From Pirellula staleyi DSM 6068 (lineage in GTDB: Bacteria; Planctomycetota; Planctomycetia; Pirellulales; Pirellulaceae): a stretch of 42,312 bases of DNA. The stretch is from NCBI GenBank assembly GCA_945875845.1, contig CAMCMB010000062.1, positions 1 to 42,312 on the forward strand, in the 5' to 3' direction. The position numbers were made by a program, and so were the translations under genes. Of the stretch, positions 36,914 through 42,312 are shown piece by piece; the stretch's first letter is position 1; each line of letters opens with the position of its first letter. Under the pieces are notes generated by a model that was given only the letters and a program-made list of their open reading frames with translations, had not been told where the DNA came from and did not search any database.

Positions 36914-37780
36914 TTAGTGTGTCATAGCGTAGGTTACGATATTGATGCCGAGAGGATAGGCTTTTTTGACAGAGAACTCTTCGAAGTACCATTTGTCCTC
37001 TCCTTCGCGCTCCCAACCATCACCTAAGTCTGTGTTGTGGCAGATAAAGACCATAATACGATTCGCGTCGTCTCGGACGGCTTTGTAATGAGGAATACTT
37101 GTGTCCGACCCGGAACGCGGCTCCCATATGACACCCGACTCTCGCCCGGCCCAAGCGGCGTGAATCGAGGGCAATTGCGGCTTCTCTTTCAGGTCGTAAA
37201 CGCAATGGAAGATCTCATGTTCAAGCGGCACTTCTTGCGGCTCGCGGCCTGGGAAAACGCGTTTGATTTCTCGGTAGAAGTTGTTGTACTCGTCTTCCCC
37301 CCAGAAATCATCCACCATCAAGAAACCGCCACCGAGCAAGTATTTTCTCAACGCGATCACTTCGTATTGGTTAAACTCTAGCGCGCCTGGCTCGATAATG
37401 TAGATGAACGGATAGTCGAATAACTTGGGATCCGTCAGTTCCAACACAATCGGTTCCGGGTTGACTTTGAGTGTTGTCAGTTGTTGCAATCTCAGGGAAA
37501 AGTTCAGCTCGCTATCGCGATAATCGGTCGCCCAACCACCCCCGCGGCCATAGCCATTGGAGTCGTATTTGATCCGAACAAACGTGAACAATTCCTTGCT
37601 GAACTTTTTGTCGATGTCCCAGGTTGGTACTCCGCCGCGATCGGTGGACTGATAATCTCGGCCACGTCCGCGTCCATAGCCCCCTCCACGCTGGGCCACA
37701 ACGACCAGCGCGGAAATCATTACGATGACCAACGCCAAACTAGCAATGAGTGTTGATCTCCCTCGAATTAATTTCATCAT
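36914..37780 (-). CDS. DUF4159 domain protein
   Basis: 288 residues with an N-terminal signal/anchor (about 9-29), a Gly/Arg/Tyr-rich stretch (31-45) and a DUF4159 domain: FTFVRIKYDSNGYGRGGGWATD at the start (abridged: FTFVRIKYDS), FDYPFIYIIEPGALEF, LRKYLLGGGFLMVDDFWG and HEIFHCVYDL. The fold is glutamine-amidotransferase-like, without an obvious catalytic Cys. Family members are regularly encoded near MoxR. Overlaps the TPR gene's stop by ATGA (37777-37780). Probably periplasmic. Confidence 0.9.
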   Translation of the reverse strand: MMKLIRGRSTLIASLALVIVMISALVVVAQRGGGYGRGRGRDYQSTDRGGVPTWDIDKKFSKELFTFVRIKYDSNGYGRGGGWATDYRDSELNFSLRLQQLTTLKVNPEPIVLELTDPKLFDYPFIYIIEPGALEFNQYEVIALRKYLLGGGFLMVDDFWGEDEYNNFYREIKRVFPGREPQEVPLEHEIFHCVYDLKEKPQLPSIHAAWAGRESGVIWEPRSGSDTSIPHYKAVRDDANRIMVFICHNTDLGDGWEREGEDKWYFEEFSVKKAYPLGINIVTYAMTH

Positions 37781-40377
37781 CGTGATTCCTCGTACTTTTC
37801 CGTCGGGGTAGACTTGCTCATCGACGCGAGCAACTGCAATGCATCTTGATACCGAGGGCTCTCCTCGAGCGCCATCAGCAAATGCCGTTTGGCTTGCGAA
37901 GTCAATTGCTGTTTGTTCAGAGCGACCGCCAAACGGTAGTGAATACTCGCAGGGTCCGTCAGATCCATCTCCAAACAGGCTTCGAGCGATTGGATCACGT
38001 TGTCATACCGACCGATCTTTTCCTTGGCAGTAGCTCGTTGTTGTTGTACGTCGCTTCTCAGTGGGTCGATTTCAATCATGCGATCGCACCACTTTGAAAC
38101 GCCCTCCCAGTCTTGTTCGCTCGTATCCAATTCAATCAATCGCATCAAAGCTTGTCGGCAGTCCGCCGAACGTTCCGCAAGCGAAACCAATGCCATCCGT
38201 TCGTTCTTCAAGTCATTCTTGCCGCGATGGATGGTTGCCAGCATGGCATAGACTCCGTCGTCGCTGTGATCGTCCGGCAGCATCTCTCTCAGTTTCTCGG
38301 TAGCCGTCAAAGCATCATCCCAGGATTTTCTGCGAATCAGTTCCATGCAACGAGATCTTAGCCCCCAGTAAGAATCCGGATTGGCTTCGAGCCAAGCTGG
38401 CATGTCCTTCTTTTCCAGTTCACTCGGCTTTTTGAAGTTAACGCCGCTTCCGAACTCGCCAGCCAATCCCTTTGCGTACTCGCTAAATTCTTGATCCAAC
38501 CATTCAAGCGAGCCAGGAACTCGCTTAAGCGCTTCGTCCGCCGGCATACCGATCGCCAAGTCATCCAACAGCATTTGCAACTTGGGCATTCCGTATCGGG
38601 CTACCCAAAACTCAACCGCTAGCGACGCTTCGTAGTAGGCAAACTGGAGATGCATGGGCGTTTTCGGCTGCAAGAAGGCGCTGCTCAACTTGCTCATTGG
38701 CACGAAGTCGTCGCCCAAAATCATTTCTCGGTACGTCGAGTCCATCGATTGTCCCCAGATCGGATTTCGTTGACGCTCTTCATAGACCGAAATCCCCTCG
38801 GACAACCAACGTGGCATTTTGTTCTTGGTTTTCTGTAGTGTGACAACGTGACAGTACTCGTGCCACAGAACAGCTTGCCAGTTGGAATCCGTATTTAACG
38901 CCGCAGGTGAATTTGCGGTAATCAAGCGGCCGAAACAAACACCTAAAAAACCCTCGCCGCCGGGCAAGCCGAACGTTCGAATAGCGAACTCTTTTTGTCG
39001 TGGAAAAATCTCGACAAAGATGGGTTCGGTCAGTTGAACCGCATATTTCTTGGTGAGCGTTTCTCGAGCCTCACTCAAGAGAGCAATGACATCGCGACCA
39101 TAAATGCGCGATTCGCGAGCATCCATACGAACAACGAAGCCCGGCGCTTCGAGCGTGGCAAACTTATCAAGCTGCGATTGAAGTTGCTTAAGATTGAAAA
39201 TCGTGACATCGTAGGGATCTTCTGTACGAACGCTATCGACGAGCGACCAACCAAGTTCGGTATCACCTAGTCGCAACAAATCTTGAGCCATTTGAGCTTT
39301 TGCAGGTGTGTAGGTGCTGTCCATCTTGATGGCACGTCGCTGGTACTCCACCGATTCGGCAAACCGATAGTGCATCGCCAAATGCTTACCGATGGTGTAG
39401 TCCACTTCGGGATTCAAACTCCAAGGCACAAGCGCTTTGCGGCGGCACTCCCCCTCGTCTTGATAGCGGCCCTGCAAATTCGCTATCGCGGCTCGCAATG
39501 CCCAGAGCTTGGGGAGCCGAGGATTGGTCTTTTCGATTTCAGCCAGGATCAACTCGGCAGTGGAGTAGTCCTCGGCGGACAATCGCGATTCCGCTTGAAG
39601 GATCAAACTCGGGAAGTACCTCGCGTTGAGTTCAAGCGACTTGCGCAAATATTGAGTGGACTTTTCGGAATCGGAGGAACTCCAGGCTCGCGAGAGAAGA
39701 TAAAAAATCTCTGGATCGGACTCGTCAATCGCCAATGCCTTGGCCAACGCTTGCGAGGCGACCTTGTCATCGTTCTTTTCCAGAGCCATGCGGGCGGTCG
39801 CAACGTGAGCTTCGACGCTTTTCGGATCGTATTTGATGGCCTGGTCGTAGCATATTTTCAAGACTTGCTTTGGGTCTTCGCCGCGAGACAGAAAATACTC
39901 CCCTAGCGGAACCAAATCCGACCTGCTGTTGAATCGCCAAGATGCACGCGCAAGCAAATCGTCCAAATAGGAGATTTGCTCCTTTGCCTTGAGCGCGTTG
40001 TTGTTCATCTTGTAGACACGCACGCCCACGAGCCGCAATCGAATGCTGTCCGGGAAACGCTCAAGGGCTTTTTCATAGGCAGCGAGAGCAGCTTGGTACT
40101 CGCCGGTAACCATATACGCCTCAATCAACATTCGAGGCCAGGATTCATTCCAGACCCCTTTCTCGACTTGGGCCTTGGCTATCGCAATACAAGCGGGATA
40201 GTCCCCGGTGCGAAAAAACGTTCGGACGTCATCCAGTTCCGTGGCATGGAGCCTAGGTGCAACGACGCCGACAACGACAACGAAGCTGGCAACGCACAGG
40301 GAAACGAAAAAACCAAGCCGCACAGCGCGAACGCAGAAATTGGTTTGAAGATGAGTTGAGTGAGTCAAAAAGCGCAC
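37777..40377 (-). CDS. TPR protein with an HExxH metallopeptidase-like domain
   Basis: 866 residues. A signal peptide or anchor (about 18-45, ending LHATE) precedes TPR-like helical repeats (about 50-380), then a gluzincin-like (peptidase MA-type) domain with LWHEYCHVV (His506, Glu507, His510) and the third-ligand region RWLSEGISVYEE with Glu527; further TPR-like repeats fill about 640-850. The active-site residues are intact, so a functional zinc peptidase is plausible. Start is GTG 40377. First gene of the operon, overlapping the DUF4159 gene. The TPRs suggest recruitment of protein partners. Confidence 0.87.
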   Translation of the reverse strand: MRFLTHSTHLQTNFCVRAVRLGFFVSLCVASFVVVVGVVAPRLHATELDDVRTFFRTGDYPACIAIAKAQVEKGVWNESWPRMLIEAYMVTGEYQAALAAYEKALERFPDSIRLRLVGVRVYKMNNNALKAKEQISYLDDLLARASWRFNSRSDLVPLGEYFLSRGEDPKQVLKICYDQAIKYDPKSVEAHVATARMALEKNDDKVASQALAKALAIDESDPEIFYLLSRAWSSSDSEKSTQYLRKSLELNARYFPSLILQAESRLSAEDYSTAELILAEIEKTNPRLPKLWALRAAIANLQGRYQDEGECRRKALVPWSLNPEVDYTIGKHLAMHYRFAESVEYQRRAIKMDSTYTPAKAQMAQDLLRLGDTELGWSLVDSVRTEDPYDVTIFNLKQLQSQLDKFATLEAPGFVVRMDARESRIYGRDVIALLSEARETLTKKYAVQLTEPIFVEIFPRQKEFAIRTFGLPGGEGFLGVCFGRLITANSPAALNTDSNWQAVLWHEYCHVVTLQKTKNKMPRWLSEGISVYEERQRNPIWGQSMDSTYREMILGDDFVPMSKLSSAFLQPKTPMHLQFAYYEASLAVEFWVARYGMPKLQMLLDDLAIGMPADEALKRVPGSLEWLDQEFSEYAKGLAGEFGSGVNFKKPSELEKKDMPAWLEANPDSYWGLRSRCMELIRRKSWDDALTATEKLREMLPDDHSDDGVYAMLATIHRGKNDLKNERMALVSLAERSADCRQALMRLIELDTSEQDWEGVSKWCDRMIEIDPLRSDVQQQRATAKEKIGRYDNVIQSLEACLEMDLTDPASIHYRLAVALNKQQLTSQAKRHLLMALEESPRYQDALQLLASMSKSTPTEKYEESR

Positions 40378-40420
40378 CTTGGCTCGAAGTTCCCTAGAAC
40401 ATTGTCCACTAACCCGCTGA

Positions 40421-40463
40421 ACCGATCGAAGTTTCGTTTGAACCGATCGCTGTGGACCGATCG
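40421..40463. promoter_or_regulatory. Three ACCGATCG motifs between divergent genes
   Basis: ACCGATCG occurs at 40421-40428, 40442-40449 and 40456-40463, with starts 21 and 14 bases apart, in the 245-base gap between the minus-strand TPR gene (GTG 40377) and hemH (ATG 40623). The first two copies are preceded by TGA. Repeated sites in a divergent promoter region suggest a regulator binding site for one or both genes, but GATCG-rich sequence is common in this genome, so chance is possible. Confidence 0.3.
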
Positions 40464-40622
40464 CTTGCAGCCGGGGTCGTTAGACGAGTCCAGCTACGAC
40501 ATTTGCTTCTCGAATGATCCACGATGATTGTAGCTCTTACTGCGCCCGGTTTGCTACCTGGTTTGTTACTTGTTTGAAAAATTCGGCTCAGGTCGCAATT
40601 TCCACTTGGCAACAACCGAATA

Positions 40623-41756
40623 ATGTCAGAAAACGTAAGTACTCCAACCAACTCTCACGAAAACAAGTTGTTTATGTCTACTGTCTCGACAACCCCTGCG
40701 GCTCCGACCACCCCCCCCCCGCCCTTGGAAACGGTTCCGGTCGATGCCATTTTGATCGTTTCCTTTGGCGGACCGGAAGGAATGGACGATGTCATGCCCT
40801 TTCTCGAAAACGTATTGCGAGGAAAAAATGTCCCGCATGAGCGCATGTTGGAGGTCGCCGAACACTACCGCCAATTCGATGGCATCAGCCCTATCAACGA
40901 GCAATGTCGCCAACTGATCGATGCCATCCGGAAAGAATGCGGTCGACGAGCATTGAGTTTGCCTATCTACTGGGGTAATCGAAATTGGCATCCGATGTTG
41001 ACCGATACGCTTCAAGAAATGGCGAACGACGGGCGGAAACGCGCAATCTCTTTTTTCACCTCGATGTTCAGTTGCTACAGTGGTTGCAGGCAATATCGCG
41101 AAAACATCGCCGCCTCTCAGTCCGCCGTCGGCGATTCAGCCCCCTTTGTTGAAAAAGTCCGCAAGGGCTTTAATCATCCGGGCTTCATTGCTGCACAGAA
41201 AGGTTGCCTTGAACAAGCCCTAGCTCAATTGCCCGAAGAAGTTCGCGCGGAAACCATTGTCCTTTTCACCGCTCATAGCATCCCGAAAATAATGGCAGAC
41301 AATTCGCGGTATGAAGAACAGTTGCGAGAGTCGGCCAGATTGGTTTGCAAAGCCGCCGGTCACGGACCTTGGGAGCTAGTCTTTCAAAGCCGATCGGGGC
41401 CGCCGCAACAACCATGGCTTGAACCAGACGTATGCGACCGAATCGAGCAACTACATACGGATCGCAACATTCGACACGTCATCGTTCAGCCACTGGGATT
41501 TGTCTCGGATCACATGGAAGTGCTTTTCGATTTGGATCACGAAGCGGCTGATCTATGCAAAGAAAAGGGGATCCAAATGGTTCGGGCGGCAACGGTAGGG
41601 TTGCATCCCAAGTTCGTCTCGATGATTGTCGATTTGATCGAGGAACGATTGGAACCGGATACAGCCCGACCCTATTTGGGAAGCTACGGCGCAAGTCATG
41701 ATTTGTGTCCCGGCAACTGTTGCCTCTACCCCCAAACGGGCAGACGACCGGGATAG
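40623..41756 (+). CDS. hemH: Ferrochelatase HemH (possibly [2Fe-2S] type)
   Basis: Inserts Fe2+ into a porphyrin in haem synthesis. 377 residues; the conserved core begins at VDAILIVSFGGPEG (40-53). Active-site residues: His218 in FTAHSIP and Glu299 in DHMEVLFDLD. Two cysteines lie in SCYSGCRQY (151 and 155), and the C-terminus ends with a cluster CPGNCC (362-367); such cysteines are compatible with the [2Fe-2S] cluster of some bacterial ferrochelatases, but exact ligand spacing differs from what I recall, so this is inference. The first ~38 residues are Thr/Pro-rich and encoded across a run of ten C (40711-40720). ATG 40623 is preceded by no strong binding site; ATG 40674 is an alternative. 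Confidence 0.94.
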   Translation: MSENVSTPTNSHENKLFMSTVSTTPAAPTTPPPPLETVPVDAILIVSFGGPEGMDDVMPFLENVLRGKNVPHERMLEVAEHYRQFDGISPINEQCRQLIDAIRKECGRRALSLPIYWGNRNWHPMLTDTLQEMANDGRKRAISFFTSMFSCYSGCRQYRENIAASQSAVGDSAPFVEKVRKGFNHPGFIAAQKGCLEQALAQLPEEVRAETIVLFTAHSIPKIMADNSRYEEQLRESARLVCKAAGHGPWELVFQSRSGPPQQPWLEPDVCDRIEQLHTDRNIRHVIVQPLGFVSDHMEVLFDLDHEAADLCKEKGIQMVRAATVGLHPKFVSMIVDLIEERLEPDTARPYLGSYGASHDLCPGNCCLYPQTGRRPG

Positions 41757-42312
41757 GCTGAACGACGAATACAACGATTGCTAGTGGTGATAACCAACTC
41801 GAAATCCCTTTCATCAACTTCCTTTTTTCGGCTTTTGCTCATTGGACACAGCTTGGCGTGCAAAGTCCCAAGAACTCTATCTCCCCTTCTCCTCGATTGA
41901 GGCTGCTGATTTAATCCGCATTAATCCAACCCGAGGCGTAACGGCTTGTTGCTTTAATGGATTGTGAGACGGGGGTATTCGCAAGTGGCATGGGCGTCTC
42001 GCCCATGGATTCACGAGCAAGCGAGCTCGTGCCACGCGATGGTAACTCGACGCGTAAGCGAGGAGCCGGACGATTCTCATCTCGCACATCCCCCGCCTTG
42101 CCAAACATAGTCGAGAACACGGACGCAAAAAGCACTCGCATCCCGCTCGGCTTCACACCTAGTATGTAGCATCGGTATCCGATTTTAAGCGATTAGCTTA
42201 GGATCAACCCTGGAAACAGTAGCTTCCACACTTCTTGTAGGTCGTTTTGTCCTAGGTTCTTGAAACCGTAGTTGAGCTTGATCGCAAGAAGTTTATTTTA
42301 AACCCGAACCGT
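41757..42312. other. Trailing intergenic stretch with palindrome and possible gene remnant
   Basis: About 555 bases after hemH. The only strong structure is the three-way-junction palindrome at 41985-42035. Open frames across 41877-42169 are translations of this repeat and are not taken as genes. Near the edge, the minus strand from 42297 to 42193 is open for 34 codons and reads like protein (KLNYGFKNLGQNDLQEVWK...), with an in-frame stop two codons before it and no start codon; it may be a decayed gene end. No terminator for hemH was recognised. Confidence 0.55.
41985..42035. repeat. Cloverleaf-like intergenic palindrome
   Basis: Outer stem GTGGC (41985-41989) pairs with GCCAC (42031-42035). 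Inside are two hairpins: ATGGGCG-TCT-CGCCCAT (41990-42006) and CACGAGC-AAGC-GAGCTCGTG (about 42012-42031, imperfect). The result is a three-way junction. The motif GGGCGTCTCGCCC is one I recall as a frequent planctomycete intergenic repeat; only one copy was seen here. It lies about 230 bases after hemH. Confidence 0.75.

Noticed and set aside
41877-42169. Short open frames overlapping the trailing palindrome
   Set aside because: They read the palindrome (peptides such as MGETPMP) and lack ribosome binding sites and conserved features.

Overview
The window looks like a piece of chromosome from a planctomycete, most likely a member of the Pirellulaceae. Three things point there: a secreted Gly/Ser-rich protein with two TIGR03000-type domains, a large MoxR/DUF58/VWA operon with DUF4159 and giant coiled-coil membrane proteins, and intergenic palindromes of the kind that litter these genomes. 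Lipid A genes (lpxD, lpxI), a heptosyltransferase and GDP-mannose dehydratase indicate a Gram-negative-type envelope. No tRNA, rRNA, CRISPR array, prophage or intact insertion sequence was seen.

Layout. Bases 1-645 hold no convincing complete gene but several palindromes. Bases 646-7104 (+) are a tightly overlapping trio: ABC-2 ATPase, ABC-2 permease, HrpA helicase. Bases 7078-10507 (-) encode an intact HtrA-like protease, a second HtrA-like protein with a degenerate active site and an internal PDZ domain, then ScpB. Bases 10709-19732 (+) hold a short-chain epimerase, an MBL-fold hydrolase, a small membrane protein, the TIGR03000 protein (followed by a good terminator), Gmd, a secreted protein with a CxxxxCH motif, a tandem-ACT protein overlapping a SCO1-like protein, and an Mrp/ApbC ATPase lacking the usual CxxC. 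Bases 19782-24814 (-) hold lpxI, lpxD, a GT9 heptosyltransferase and gamma-glutamyltransferase.

Bases 25146-40377 (-) form the dominant feature, an operon of seven closely spaced genes, five of its six junctions being overlaps or gaps of at most a few bases: TPR/HExxH metallopeptidase, DUF4159, MoxR AAA+ ATPase, DUF58, BatA-like VWA, giant coiled-coil membrane protein with 18 GQPQx repeats, and VWA/glutamine-amidotransferase-fold membrane protein. Beyond a palindromic repeat, an eighth gene on the same strand encodes a caspase/legumain-fold protein. I infer an envelope-associated chaperone/proteolysis system; its substrate is unknown. The window closes with a divergent ferrochelatase (hemH, +) and a repeat-bearing non-coding stretch.

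The best candidates for something undescribed are the PDZ-inserted pseudo-HtrA paired with an active HtrA, and the MoxR/VWA operon bracketed by two different predicted peptidases. All calls come from reading the sequence; no database search was run.
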